This document shows positions 12,501 to 22,090 of a stretch of 64,000 bases of DNA, one piece after another; the stretch's first letter is position 1; every line of letters starts with the position of its first letter. A program made the position numbers and the translations under genes. The DNA comes from Plazaster borealis (lineage: Eukaryota > Echinodermata > Asteroidea > Forcipulatida > Labidiasteridae), in contig JAJGQC010000059.1 of assembly GCA_021014325.1 (NCBI GenBank), forward strand, positions 62,001-126,000. The letters run 5' to 3'. The notes below the pieces were generated by a model. It was not told where the DNA came from and did no database searches. It saw only the letters and a program-made list of their open reading frames with translations.

Positions 12501-15500
12501 CCATCTGGCTTTCCAACTCAGCAATCCTATTCAATTCAAAGAGAGAAGATAATTTTCATTTTTATTTGTTCATGTTGCTTATTATTTTGAGAACCCTGAC
12601 GAGTTTGATGAGATTATCGTGTTGGTTTGTCATAACATCGATTAGCAATTAAGTTTGTTACCTTGCGTCTTTCATGCCAGCCTGGTCATGTAACTCCCAT
12701 TCTTTCTGCTTGAGCTGCTTGTGAAGATCCCGCACATTAGAGTCAGCATCACCGAGCTGACATGATGCTCTCTCATTGACAGTACGGACAAGCTCCATCT
12801 CCTTACTCATTAATTTCACCTTTGGACATTGTACGGGATGAAAAACCTAAGAATTATGAAGAGAAGATGTAGGTTTGTTTTCCTTAGAGGTAGGGTCGTC
12901 GTTTGGTTTCTGTCAACGTAATGCTGTTTTGTAGGCAAGATTATCAAAAAAGAAACAATAAAAGTCGCATAAGAAAGTTTCAGCTGAATACAGTGTCTAC
13001 TTGTTGAGAAAACAGCAAGAAACAGTCACAGGATTTTCCCAAGAACGTCGATCCCATCCACGTTTAGTTTCTTGGATTTCCCCAATCTAGGGTTTTCATC
13101 CGTCAAATGGATGTGCTTCTTCAATTCAGATATTCAAAACAAGTTCTAGGTTCGCTGTGAAGCGCTTTGATCTTGTTAAAGGCCCTTTATAAATACCCAT
13201 TATTATTATTATTATTATTATTAAATAAGAATTCGTTATTAACGATGTTTCCAGAAAACAATTTCCTGGAGTACAGACCTTCATTTCATGAGCTAGTGCA
13301 GTAGCACTCAGATCATCCAGCTGGGTCCGAAACTCATTTTCTCTCCTCCTTAAGACTTCATCGAATCCTGTTGACAGCTCCTGATGCTGGATATCAAGAT
13401 CCTCCTCCATCTCACGCAGTTGTCTCTGGAGGTTGCGTTTGATGTTGGCGAGGTTCGCCCGCTCATTCTCTGTCTCCAAATCTTTGGCTCTGCATTTATT
13501 GAAGGGTAGGGTCATCGTTTGGTTTTTGTCAACGTATTGCTGACTTATAGGCAGAATTATCAAGAAAGATACAATAAAAGTCACCTGTGAAAGTTTCAGC
13601 TGAATACAGCTGAATTTTCAGCTGAATAGTCTCGCAGGTATCGGAACGAGAAAACACGTCAAACGAAGAAGATAATTTTTCTCTGAATCCAAATCTTTGT
13701 TTTAAATTATATTCAATGATAAATTCTGAACAACAAAAATACTCATTACATGTTTATAAAATCAATTTTCGTTTTTATAATAAATACAAAAATAATGTGT
13801 TAATTATTATTGAAGCAAAATTAAAACTCTGGGACAAGGATGCTTATTTGGTCATAACTTTTCAGAAACCACTTTCGCGGATTCGCGATGGTCACACAGG
13901 CGTAAAATTAACGCTTGACGCAGTTTGTAGAGGATAATGACGCCTCAACAACCATAGACTGCTATGAAAAGGTTTTACGTAAAAAAGCGTTTACATAAGT
14001 TTTGTGGTCGGAGGTGAGCAACAAATTCTTAATTTTGTGCAGTAACCGGAAGTAACCGGAAGTTTTGTGGTCGGAGGTGAGCAACAAATTCTTAATTTTG
14101 TGCAGTAACCGGAAGCTGAGGTCAAGTTCTCGTATTTTCTTCGTTATATTGTTGAATTGATTTTACTTTCCTATTTTTATCACTAAGTATAACATTCCCA
14201 ACAACATATCATGGTCATAAACCACGTTAAACTAAAATAATTGACAAAACAAAATCTTGCCCACGTAAATCTCCATATGGTTGGGACCACATTGGTCCCG
14301 GAAGTTCAAATATGCGCAAGACTTGCACAGTCTATTAAAATTGCTCTCAAAATAAGCTCAGAATAGACATGGAAACTCGTCCACCCCACACTCGGAAAAT
14401 TCTTTACAAAACCTTCTAATATAAACAACATAGACTACTTTATGTAGACACTAACCTTGTCCTCTGTTGCTGGGATGACTGGGAACGATTATTTTGGAAG
14501 CGACACTGCAAAGTGTCTGAAGCGTACTACAATTATCCATACAGGACTCTAATATTAAATTTTGTAAACGATGCAGCAATATGCATGGTCAAATATAGGA
14601 TGGAACGTGACATGGTTCCTCCAATCAAATGACAAGGATCTGTGTGTGCAGTATATAAAGAATAATATTGTATAGAATCGAACTGCCTCCAGCTACTGGG
14701 CAAGCTCAGTGGTCTAGCAGTAAGACATCTGCTCTAGAATGGCAAAGATCGCAGGTTCGAATCCCACCCTAGTAAAATACATGTGGATGTTATTTTTTTC
14801 CAACAAGACTCGGGGAAAGTACTGAATGTACAGTGGTTATCACACATAGATGAAAGGGTCATTAACACACATATCAATCAGTAGTTTTCCCTTGTGTGCA
14901 TTGATGTTTGAAACTGTTAACACTAAATGTACCTACATCTTATATTGTTCAATATCATTCTGTCTGTCTCTAATCCTTTGCTGGTAATGCCTCTGGAGTT
15001 CATCTCTTGCCTGAGACTCCCTCTGTGCTGCCTGGTGTACATCGTCTAAACAAATCTTCAGCTCACTTACCTACATTTTATAAACATTGGAGAAAAAAAA
15101 AATTGTTTATGGAAAATCACCCAACACCAGGGCTGGAATTTATTTGGGTATCACTCAGTTGCCAGTGGATCAATGTAAGTATAAAGTCAGCCGTCTTTTG
15201 TCATGTGCAAAGGGTCACAACTCAGGTCAAAGGCTTGAGGTTTTACATGGTGGACTTATTTAAATGTAAAAGGTACACCATGGTTTGCAGGGCTTGAATT
15301 TGGGGGGAGAAATCCACAAGACCACAGGGCTTGTGGCTCAAAATGTTTACTGGACCAGAATTCTTTTTACAAGACCAGAATCAAAATAAGAAAAAACTTC
15401 CTGACCCAGATTAACATGCATTTAAGTTAACTGGGTTTTTTTTAACAAGTGCTAAGACATGTTAGAGAAGATTGATTTTTATGGGTATTAAGTATACTTA

Positions 15501-18500
15501 TGTCATTACTCAGTAGACTTGAAAGGTATTTTATCAGACTCAAAGTCAACATTTGAACATATTATTTTTTGATCGAGATGTTACACAGTGAGGATTTTTT
15601 TTTTAACTAGTTAATCTTTTTTAGCTTACTGTGTATTTGGCTGGTCCAGTCGTAATTTTTTTGTAAAATTGTTTAATCGTCGTTATTTTTAATTTAATTT
15701 ATTTTGTTTTATCTATTTTTGCTTGTATTCAGCACCTTGAGGCGGAACAGATCTGCAACTGTTTGTGCTTTATAATTCTCTCTTTATTAAATTATTATTA
15801 TTATTATTATTAAAGGCTATTCTTCTATATGCAAAATTTAGAAAAAACACAAGACTGCCGGACTTGTTCGGTCAAAAGTTTACTGGCCCGACACCAAAAC
15901 TACTGGCCTCGGACCTGTGGTCCCTGATCACATTTCAAAAGGTGAAGACTGCAAGAAAAATACAGATAATTTAAAGAGAGAGAAGATATCTGTTCACATT
16001 CCTTTGGAACTGGAATTAGCCTAAGTGAGGTATGGGTGACACTATAAAGTGTGCACCGTTGTTTGGTTTGGGTGCATACAGACAAATTTACCCTTGAAAC
16101 CAAATAGTGTCGCAGTAATTTTCATTTATAAATTCTGGTTGTGAAGCCAAGTACTCTCAGAAAAGCGAACTTAATCACTATACTAGCCAAGAACCCCATT
16201 GAGAGAAGACAAAGAAGGAAAATTCAGTTTTTAGATAATGTGTCCACCATATCTCAAAATGGCCTATAGATTGCACGATGGGGAGAAATAGCTACTAAAA
16301 AAAGAACCAAGAGACTTTCACTTGGACTACTCCTAACAGAATTCACATTGGCCTCTCATCACCAGGAAGCTCAATGCTCAGTGGTTAAAATTTCAGAACT
16401 TTTAACTCTAAAAAGGCCAAACCCTTCAATATCATCTTTGCCGATGTGTAAGAAATAAGGAGGACTTGGGCTATTGGGGCATTGCAGTAAAGGAGGATCC
16501 AACAGGACTTGGGCCATGATGGGTTTCTGCTTTGAGAGGATTTTGAAGGAATTGGGCTATCAGGTTATTTTTGACACAAGAGGAAAATATAAGGATTTTG
16601 GCCGCATACAGTTTGGCCAAAATGGAATTCTGAAGAATATGGGCTGTTGGGGGATGGGAATGTGATGATGAAACCCGTCAGTGTCACAGGAGGATTTAGA
16701 AGCATTTGGGCCATTAGTCATATTGAGGTAAAACAGTAGAAGGATTTGGGCCCTTTGAGATGTTTACTTTCTACTTCTGAAGGATAAAATAGGAGGATTT
16801 GGGCTAGTCTGAAAGGGTTTTAGCTACTAAACGCCTTGAAATTTGTCTGCTAATAATCAGACTTTACATGTACCTAGAAACAACATTATTAAAACATAAA
16901 CCTTATTGTTTATGATGTGTCTGATTTGAGAAGGTTATGCTATTCAGCATTCATCTATCCTTATTCATAAAATTCCCGTATCAATATTTTCTAGGTTTGT
17001 AGCTCTGATTTGATACTGATAGAAAAGTTTATTTTAACAAAAATCACCTCGGCATTCTTTGCCTGGAATGCTGCTTTTAGCTCCGAAAATACAACATCGT
17101 ATTGTTCCAGTTCTTGGTCTCGCTCCGCAAGAAGCCTGAGATTATACTTGAAATCTTCCTTGAGCTTCTTGAACCTTGCCGTCTCCTGCTCCAACTGTTT
17201 ATCCTTCTTCTTGATGGCTCCTTCTAAGGACTGGGTGCGAAGCTCTTGTAGCTCACGCCATTCTTGCTCCTTCTGAGCTGCAAGCTCCCTGAGGGATACA
17301 TTGGAGGTGGACGGCTGGTTGCCATGACTGTGACAGTTGGACAGACATTCTGTAAAAAAAAGGGTTTTTGTGGCATGTCATGGCTGAGCGGTCAAGCGCA
17401 CCGGACTCAAGCTTTGGGGTTTCTGTTTGTTTGTTTGTTTAGATGATCTTCCCGTCAAGGGAACTCGGCAAACTCCCACAAGGGGATATAAACACCAAGT
17501 TGGCAATAGCCAATCTCTCTCATACAAACATTGGTTTAACGTCTATGTATGATTAATTTATGAATTGCACAAATCAAGTTATTGTGATTCAGTAACTAGA
17601 TGACAATACTTATTCCAGTCATTGTGAAATCAGCGGTTAGCTTGGTAATGGTAGGATTTGAACCCACAATTGCAAGTCCTGCAGTTTCTGGTCAGCAGAG
17701 TGTGGCTTTGAGTCTCGGTCTTGACACTTGGGTCCTTAATATACTGTAAGCAGGAATATTGTTAGGCACTATATGGAAAGTTTTCGTGGATTTGTCTCAC
17801 AAAAGAAGTTGACCACAAACAAACTCCAACCATGGAGGAAGGAGTGTTCCTTCCTTCATGCTCCAACACAGTGTTGTGTGCAGGGGTTACGGGTCACCGA
17901 CTTCATTGGGCATGTTGGGCAGGTAGTTCCATTATGTGAATGGGTAAATTTACTACACAATGAGGGGAGAGGCACACAGAACATGTACAATATGGACAAA
18001 CATCGTTTTGTAGTGCAGAACATAGTATTTTATGGACTTACTTGTTCAATGTAACAATAAAAACCCACGATAAATATTCAAATGTTAAATGGACGGACTA
18101 CTGTTGGCATTGTGCGTGAATCATTGCAAGTCAATGTCATCGACGATAATTCTAACCGTCTCAATCGAGGACTTAACTGATGGTTTAGCTTATTTTTTAG
18201 ATGATTAACGAAAACTAAAGAAACAGTATAAATTTACCTCATCTTTGAACTATAAACTATAGTTGGGACGATTGTCAAGTTGGGACGGAACATTGTTAAC
18301 CCAACTGTTTCAACTGCAATTGTGCACCATTTGCTTTGCATCTGAATAAATTTGTTCATTTATGTCCAATGTTTAAAACGAGCGACCATATTATCATAAT
18401 ATCATTTTACAATTCTAAAACATGCCCTGAAAATTGGCAATGAAACAATTCTACCATGCATTTGTTTACTTTTTACCCTTGGCCCTACACCTAGACCTAC

Positions 18501-19400
18501 ACGAATATGATGATTTTTATTTGTGTGTAGCAATTAATTTTCTGTAGCGAGATCAAATTCACTACATTTTAAATGTAGGCTAGGCCTGTTCACTGATAGG
18601 TGTTCACTAAGAGGTCACACTCAAGACTGTGTTTGGATCATGTAAACTGTGTTCATATGGCCATCACTCCAGCGCTGCATGCTGCAGGCATACTCAATGT
18701 TTTATCCATCATGCATGCTACTTTCAACAAGTTGCTGCATATTAATGAGCGTGTCAAATACCGTGCGCCAGTGAAGTATCGTTATACTCAGTTTGTGCTG
18801 CGCTCTCTGCGCTTAGAACTAGCTGCCGCAGCTTTTCAAATACAGCGCGCCCTGTGCTATTTTTAGACTCAGCTGGCTGGCACACAGCTGCGTCCTCGCA
18901 CCCTTCGGCATTGTAAGAGCAGGGCAGGCCAGTGTTAAATCGGGGTTCAAAATCAAAGGTGACTTTTCGTGGCACGAATTTGTCGTTTGCTTGTTTGACG
19001 AGCGTGCGTCTTTAGTTAAGCAGCTCTCTAAAATTGGGCCCAGGGAGGGGCCAAGTCGTCCGACTCTCTAGTCTCTGACTCTCTCTGCTTCCATGGCTTC
19101 TACGTTGATACTCGGCAAAGTCACACGTTGGGATCATCACACCAAGATGAGCACAGAGCCACGGAACAGTGTAAAGTGTAACTGACTGAGTGGAAGTAGT
19201 GTGTAACTCAACCTATTCTAAGTTATTCTCAAAGTCAAATAGTCAAAACTAAAAACACATATGGAAACTCACAATCTGAAACATTAAATACATATACTCC
19301 ATGATAAAACCATGGTCGAATGGTCAAACTTACCATATGGGTAAAAAGGCGTTATCTTCAGTCGCAAAACAGATAAAAAAGATGACCAACAAAAACACAT
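3323..19400 (-). CDS. CCDC57: CCDC57 coiled-coil protein, 13-exon gene model
   Basis: CCDC57 is known in vertebrates as a long coiled-coil protein of the centrosome, centriolar satellites and microtubules. The assignment rests on collinear matches to the human protein as I recall it: EDFKYNLRLLAERDQELE (exon 2), NAE then VSELKI (exons 2-3), ENEFRTQLDDLSATAL (exon 4), QEEWSNQDAIKEK (exon 7) and ELDWQRRCEDLERVQVQ (exon 9). Coding pieces, 5' to 3' on this strand, are 19334-19400, 17048-17349, 14937-15070, 13279-13489, 12662-12819, 12452-12526, 11233-11433, 10183-10341, 8968-9136, 7260-7397, 4712-4915, 3968-4261 and 3323-3523. Splice phases agree at every junction except exon 11 to 12. The product is almost all charged heptad-like helix with no membrane segment. 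Human CCDC57 continues past the last exon, so the 3' end is missing or lies beyond the window. Oddities are an apparent 1-bp frameshift near 4070 and the exon 11/12 phase mismatch. Confidence 0.9.
3968..4261 (-). CDS. CCDC57: CCDC57 exon 12, with apparent 1-bp frameshift
   Basis: The exon lies between acceptor TGCCTTCAG and donor CAG|GTCAGA. Its first part reads GYVKILEKESRDLKLKIRHL, like human DYVLALEAEIRTLKHKFK. In that frame it hits a TGA at 4053-4055. The other frame, open from about 4080 to the donor, reads MIGALHSEKVTLSPQLKRQQ and VAHLESNISQLQKQ. That second frame joins exon 13 in phase. A single-base indel around 4065-4078 would restore one frame. Confidence 0.8.
4712..4915 (-). CDS. 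CCDC57: CCDC57 exon 11
   Basis: This is 204 bp in phase 0, with acceptor CTCATCAG and donor AAG|GTTGTA. It encodes LQSLQEENMLLRDVVHGMRE, matching human IQRLREQNTSLRNAIAQMRK. Its phase-0 end does not fit exon 12, which needs one carried base, so a small exon may be missed in the 4262-4711 intron or an indel is present. Confidence 0.85.
5216..5995. repeat. ~187-bp tandem repeat, about four copies
   Basis: The phrase 'gattttggac' recurs at about 5220, 5397, 5584, 5771 and 5958, spaced 177-187 bp. Each unit carries the perfect palindrome atgccggcat or a close variant. Copies differ by scattered substitutions. It lies in the CCDC57 intron between exons 10 and 11. A related fragment is at 7-140. 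Confidence 0.9.
6043..6491. repeat. MITE related to the GGGTCTGTATACG family
   Basis: The ends are inverted (taggtagggtcatacattgg on the left; tgtatgaccctacctttaa on the right). The interior shares 'acttggtgagaagcactacagctg' and 'gtttctcagatt'-like segments with the copies at 11755, 20097 and 22975. Confidence 0.65.
6492..8137. other. CCDC57 introns around exon 10; nothing further recognised
   Basis: Apart from exon 10 (7260-7397), I see no conserved coding signal or complete mobile element here. A strong acceptor-like site (TTCTTCTGCAG ending at 7211) lies 49 bp past the exon 10 donor but is not needed for a phase-consistent gene. Confidence 0.5.
7260..7397 (-). CDS. CCDC57: CCDC57 exon 10
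   Basis: This is 138 bp in phase 0 at both ends, with acceptor TTTGCCAG and donor CCG|GTTAGT. It encodes VPVKEKDRELSQREDYIRVL and ADRDHAFATLRKNNLQ, aligning without gaps to human ETEQALREQEVVLKAVTLER. Confidence 0.9.
8138..8612 (+). repeat. Dispersed repeat, copy 1 of an inverted pair
   Basis: It begins atagactgtgcaagtct and includes tggtcccaaccatatggaga, catagcaagcg-like and cgtcacgcgtcaattttacg segments. The same series occurs in reverse complement at 13637-14338, and its first ~60 bp recurs near 27091-27150. It sits in the intron between CCDC57 exons 9 and 10. Confidence 0.8.
8968..9136 (-). CDS. CCDC57: CCDC57 exon 9
   Basis: This 169-bp exon has an acceptor made of a TTATTATTATTAG run and donor GAG|GTACTG. 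It encodes YKKELSLAIEREANLERS and ELDWQRRCEDLERVQVQ, nearly identical in pattern to human YKQQLSLAVERERSLER and LDWQRRCDDIERDQIQ. The acceptor tract is the (AAT)n tail of an inserted repeat (9137-9600), so the present 3' splice site is partly built from transposon sequence. Confidence 0.95.
9137..9600. repeat. SINE-like repeat with (AAT)n end
   Basis: It starts with an (AAT)n run next to 'cttcttatatagcgcacata' and 'cactcagtgacgctcaaggc'. It ends with a region holding the RNA polymerase III B-box-like 'gggattcgaaccca'. The (AAT)n end abuts CCDC57 exon 9 and supplies its acceptor. Confidence 0.6.
10183..10341 (-). CDS. CCDC57: CCDC57 exon 8
   Basis: This is 159 bp with acceptor TTGTTAAAG and donor AAAG|GTCAGG. 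It encodes VQLAKVSQDMVTKDLAITTF and KLKAELVQRKEDTER, corresponding to human IAQLSKEMVSRDLQIQTL. Confidence 0.93.
10574..10645 (-). tRNA. tRNA-like sequence, probable pseudogene (GTT loop)
   Basis: The 72-nt reverse strand folds as a cloverleaf: acceptor GGCTAGA against TCGAGTC with one mismatch and one G-U, a D-arm with three of four pairs, and a perfect T-arm (GCAGG, loop TTCAAGT, CCTGC). The seven-base anticodon loop ACGTTAA would give GTT (Asn). The anticodon stem pairs at only three of five positions, so it is more likely a tRNA pseudogene or SINE head than a working gene. Confidence 0.6.
10792..11121. mobile_element. MITE flanked by TTAA
   Basis: This belongs to the same family as 11755-12142: it shares 'acttggtaagaagccttgcagctgtt', an 'aaacgtttgtaagattgtgt'-like block and the 'cgctccagatatttggcaata' block. 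TTAA lies on both sides (10788-10791 and 11122-11125), as expected for piggyBac-type insertion. Confidence 0.75.
11233..11433 (-). CDS. CCDC57: CCDC57 exon 7
   Basis: This is 201 bp with acceptor TTGACATAG and donor AA|GTGTGT. It encodes HADLDKYAREIESAVLK and VERRQEEWSNQDAIKEKGVT. It aligns with human HEELDRLAREKDAVL and the RQADTAKEKDAAI region. Confidence 0.93.
11673..12197. mobile_element. Outer foldback element interrupted by a MITE
   Basis: The ends cctgggctcgatttcacaa and ttgtgaaatcgagcccgg-like are inverted. Inside them, 'actaagattcatctta' pairs with a 'taagattgattcac' region. The two arms are split by the MITE at 11755-12142. A related single end is at about 56900-56925. Confidence 0.75.
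11755..12142. mobile_element. TTAA-flanked MITE, full copy
   Basis: Terminal inverted repeats agggtctgtatacgtttggt and accaaacgtatacaatccct bound 388 bp. TTAA flanks both ends (11751-11754, 12143-12146). There is no open frame. TTAA target duplication points to a piggyBac-type transposase acting in trans. Other family members are at 10792, 20097 and 22975. Confidence 0.85.
12452..12526 (-). CDS. CCDC57: CCDC57 exon 6
   Basis: This short 75-bp exon has acceptor TTGAATAG and donor AA|GTAAGA. It encodes IAELESQMELLEQSVKRAME, matching the human VKDLEDKLHSVQ region. The phases link exons 5 and 7 exactly. Confidence 0.9.
12662..12819 (-). CDS. CCDC57: CCDC57 exon 5
   Basis: This is 158 bp with acceptor TGTCCAAAG and donor AAG|GTAACA. 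It encodes VKLMSKEMELVRTVNERA and ends LHDQAGMKDAR, continuing the human-like VKLLHKELEALR block from exon 4 without a gap. Confidence 0.92.
13140..13225. repeat. Repeat tail ending in (TTA)n
   Basis: The segment 'cgctgtgaagcgctttgatc' followed by a 'tataaatacccattatta' run and (TTA)n resembles the end at about 27913-27960. It looks like a truncated retroposon tail in a CCDC57 intron. Confidence 0.5.
13279..13489 (-). CDS. CCDC57: CCDC57 exon 4
   Basis: This 211-bp exon has acceptor AATGCAG and donor AAG|GTCTGT. It encodes NLQRQLREMEEDLDIQHQEL and ENEFRTQLDDLSATALAHEM. It is the best-conserved block against human CCDC57 (the region around EHEFRLQADNMSNTAL). Confidence 0.95.
13637..14338 (-). 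repeat. Dispersed repeat, copy 2 of an inverted pair
   Basis: This is the reverse complement of 8138-8612, ending 'gacttgcacagtctatta'. It carries an extra internal duplication of ~49 bp ('gtggtcggaggtgagcaaca' at about 14006 and again near 14064). It lies in the CCDC57 intron between exons 3 and 4. Confidence 0.8.
14695..14773 (+). repeat. tRNA-derived sequence (SINE head or pseudo-tRNA)
   Basis: The acceptor-like ACTGGGC pairs with CCCTAGT at the other end. GCTCAGTGG matches an A-box, and GGTTCGAATCC is a perfect B-box. The T-stem is imperfect and the anticodon cannot be assigned safely. Confidence 0.6.
14937..15070 (-). CDS. CCDC57: CCDC57 exon 3
   Basis: This is 134 bp and encodes VSELKICLDDVHQAAQRE and following coiled coil, ending DIEQYK. 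VSELKI matches human CCDC57 directly after the exon 2 junction. The donor AT|GTAGGT leaves two bases that pair with the single free base of exon 4. The acceptor is followed at once by GTAAGTGAG, so the exon begins with a near-perfect 5' splice-site sequence. Confidence 0.9.
15071..17047. other. CCDC57 intron 2, repeat-derived
   Basis: No coding signal is seen. It contains a (TTA)n run near 15790-15812. It also has a degenerate motif close to aggaggatttgggc, recurring at about 16459, 16537, 16584, 16690, 16738 and 16790 with irregular spacing. Confidence 0.5.
17048..17349 (-). CDS. CCDC57: CCDC57 exon 2
   Basis: This is 302 bp with acceptor TTTTTTTTACAG and donor GAG|GTGATT. It encodes the conserved N-terminal coiled coil, with QKEQEWRELQELRTQSLE followed by EDFKYNLRLLAERDQELE, which lines up with human CCDC57 without gaps. 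The first ~20 residues (rich in S, N, H, C) are not conserved with human, so the true acceptor could lie slightly further in. Confidence 0.9.
17350..19333. other. CCDC57 intron 1
   Basis: About 2 kb without recognisable coding sequence. A B-box-like 'ggatttgaaccc' at about 17650 may mark an old tRNA-derived repeat. Near 19020-19045 lies a 'gcagctctctaaaattgggcccag' type fragment shared with the hairpin repeat family. Confidence 0.45.
19334..19400 (-). CDS. CCDC57: CCDC57 exon 1 (coding part)
   Basis: An ATG at 19400 opens 22 codons plus one base, then reaches a strong donor ATATG|GTAAGT. The phase (one base carried over) matches the two free bases at the start of exon 2. The residues have no recalled human counterpart, so the start rests on phase and donor quality alone. 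An upstream untranslated part of unknown length probably continues to higher coordinates. Confidence 0.55.
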
Positions 19401-19530
19401 CTCTCGACTCGAGCTCCGCGGTTAAACTGTCAACATTAACTGTAGAGCGCCACCAAGTGGCGACACATAAAAAATGAAGGGAAGTGACAGTGTAGTAAAC
19501 AATTCGTGAGTGTTATCTTTTTCTTGGTTG
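19401..19530 (-). promoter_or_regulatory. CCDC57: Probable CCDC57 5' UTR and promoter region
   Basis: This lies directly upstream of the exon 1 ATG. It contains 'gagcgccaccaagtggcgac', a short palindromic GC-rich block unlike the AT-rich surroundings. No TATA box is obvious. The location is inferred from the gene model only. Confidence 0.35.
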
Positions 19531-20096
19531 TAGCGATTATTGCTTTTATATGAGTTTCAAGAAGTCACAGTACTTACTTTATTTGAAGAAAAAAATATAT
19601 ATATATTATCAAGAATTCATTGTATCGGCTTGATTTGAATCTTGCACAAAGGGCATATATGCCCTTACTTCTATATCACATGCCTGCGGACCATAATTAT
19701 AGCAACAGTAAAACTGGTGACACCAAAGATCTTCACCATCCATCCCAATCAATTGCATTCTGCCCTGAGTGAGCGGCAGGTTGTATAGCGGGTGTTTTTA
19801 TAGGCTCACTGGCAAGCACGAGTTAATTTTATAACTGAATTTTGTAAAAGTTTACCCCCCCCCCGAAGGAAACAAAACCCTTTGTTACGAATCTTTCGAT
19901 TTGTTTTGGGTAAACATAAAGAATGGTCTTCTTTTCGTTTTACAGATGACGCCAGTTCATCCACGGCTGAAGATGGATCTGGAACTGCCCTCAATGGTAG
20001 GCCTACTTCAGAAAAATGAAAGGGTTAACTCCCAACATTCATTTCAACACATTTCTCTCAACGGGTGTAATACATTGTTCACTTATTTGATGTTAA

Positions 20097-20488
20097 AGGG
20101 TTTGTATAGGTTGGGTAATTGGAACACACTGTTTGTTTCAATAGTTGTAGATTATACCATAAAACTAAGCTGTGAAAATTTCATTTCAAAAGATGGTAGC
20201 GTTTCTTGAGATAATTACCGAAAAAACTGGAGCGGTTATGTCCGTCCACGCAGGAAAAATAATCTGCATTTGGAATACCGGTACACAATCTGAGAAACGT
20301 TACTGTCGGTAACGCTTCTCAGATTAAAAATTTGGGGGATAAAAAGTGATATCTTTTTCCGTAACCGCAGTGCTTCGAAGTGAAAAGCTTCTCAAAATGC
20401 ATGTTACCTTCCAAAGCTGCTGTAGGCTACGTCTTACCAAGTAAGTTTTTATTGCCATTAGTTTTCAGACCAAACGTATACAGACCCT
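20097..20488. mobile_element. MITE of the TTAA family
   Basis: It starts agggtttgtataggttgggt after TTAA (20093-20096) and ends accaaacgtatacagaccct. The interior holds 'ctggagcggttatgtccgtc' and 'ctgagaaacgtt', inverted relative to the copy at 11755. Confidence 0.75.
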
Positions 20489-21604
20489 TTAGTTATATTG
20501 TGTCAGTCATGTTTTATGTTTTAAAATTAGCAAGCATTTTAAAGAAGCTCCGCGAGGCAGTCTTAATTTAATCCTACATTCATAATCAATCAAACCACTT
20601 CAAGATAAGACTATGGCTAATTGTCTTTTTTAACAAAGTTCCATTTTTCTATAAAATTAGTATTCCCTTTATACCTTTACTAAAAATTAGATTTTCAACA
20701 AAGATTTACCATCACCTGTTTATGTACTAGATACAAATAATTGAAACAGTGAAATAGTTAATTGTCCCCAGTCCTCTCCCCGCCAGTCAGTGTAAAACCA
20801 CATCAGATGACATGATCACAGAACTTGTCAAACAACTTCATTTGCACGTATAAAAGTATGAGATACTTTTCATGATTCATTGAAACTCATACTTGTGATG
20901 ATGCTCAAAGTTCCCTCCAATACGGTATGCAACTCGAAAGGTGATTTAAATTTACTATATCTGTAAAGATAATAATTTGTATCGAAACTACCCATTTTGT
21001 TTCCTATTTATATGAAAAAAGATATAGGTGTGTCTTAGGCATGAGTTGAAAAGCACAATTAAATCAATAACAATTCTTCTTCTTAAATCAACAACATGTC
21101 TTCTTCTTAAACATTCTACCATATTATAATATATTATGATATAACAATCGTATTGTTTTAATAGTAGAAGATTTATGTAAATATACAAGTTTGTATATAT
21201 TCATCAGCTTCTTTACGGTTCCCCCTATAGACCATAGAGATAGGTCCTATCTCTATGCTATAGACGATGTGACCTGTGCCATCACATGTTTACAAAAGAG
21301 CCACAGAGCCTGGACTTCCCGCAGGCACGATTTGTACACAGACCAGTGGAATAAAACATAAAATCTTATATTTTATGGAGATTGCACTGTCTAATTCATA
21401 TCAACTTTTGATATGATGAAACTAGTCCAGCTTTTACTTTCTTGGATTTATGTGGAAATTATGACACAAAACGTCAACTTTCCCATAGGACCTGTGTAGT
21501 ATCTTGCCTGCCAGAATACCACAAGAATGCACAAGGTCACACTTATTGTAAACAAAGTTCACATGGTCTATATTCCATACGTTTAGCTTTATACCCTGCT
21601 TATG

Positions 21605-22090
21605 GAAATGATGTGCACACACTGACAATTCACTTTGTGTAAATGAGTTATTCAGAGATCACGACCAAATTATTTTCCATCTTTTCACTCATCATTAGTC
21701 CAATTTCCTATCCCATCACACTATCCTTGCTTCCTTCAATAATTTCAAAAACATTTAAGTATAGACATTTTGTACTATTTTTAAAATGGTTTATTTAATT
21801 AATTGTTTTTATTTATATATTTATTTTATAAAAATAAAAATAAATCATTTATTTACTTCTTATAAACATCTCTTTTTGTTGATGTTGTCGTCGTCGTCGT
21901 CGCAATGATGTGCACACACAAGTAGTTTGTGTAAATGAGTTATTCAGAGATCACGACCAATTTTAATTATTTTCTATCTTTTAACTCATCATTAGTCCAA
22001 TTTCCTATCCAACCACACTATACTTGCTTCCTTCAATAATTTTCAAAAACATTTAAGTATATAGGCATTTGTACTATTTATTTAAATGGT
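21605..22090. repeat. Direct duplication with ~296-bp period
   Basis: Segments starting at about 21608 and 21904 share 'gtgtaaatgagttattcaga', 'tcatcattagtccaatttcc' and 'cttgcttccttcaataattt' in order, with small indels. It is an AT-rich tandem duplication in the spacer. Confidence 0.75.

Noticed and set aside
14456..14505. Candidate CCDC57 exon with acceptor CTTTGCAG and donor AAG|GTTAGT
   Set aside because: Exon 3 joins exon 4 directly in phase and matches the human protein without this piece. Using it would require reading through a TAG at the exon 3 donor.
18754..18975. 73-codon minus-strand frame in CCDC57 intron 1
   Set aside because: No family resemblance, no matching splice phases, not needed by the gene model.
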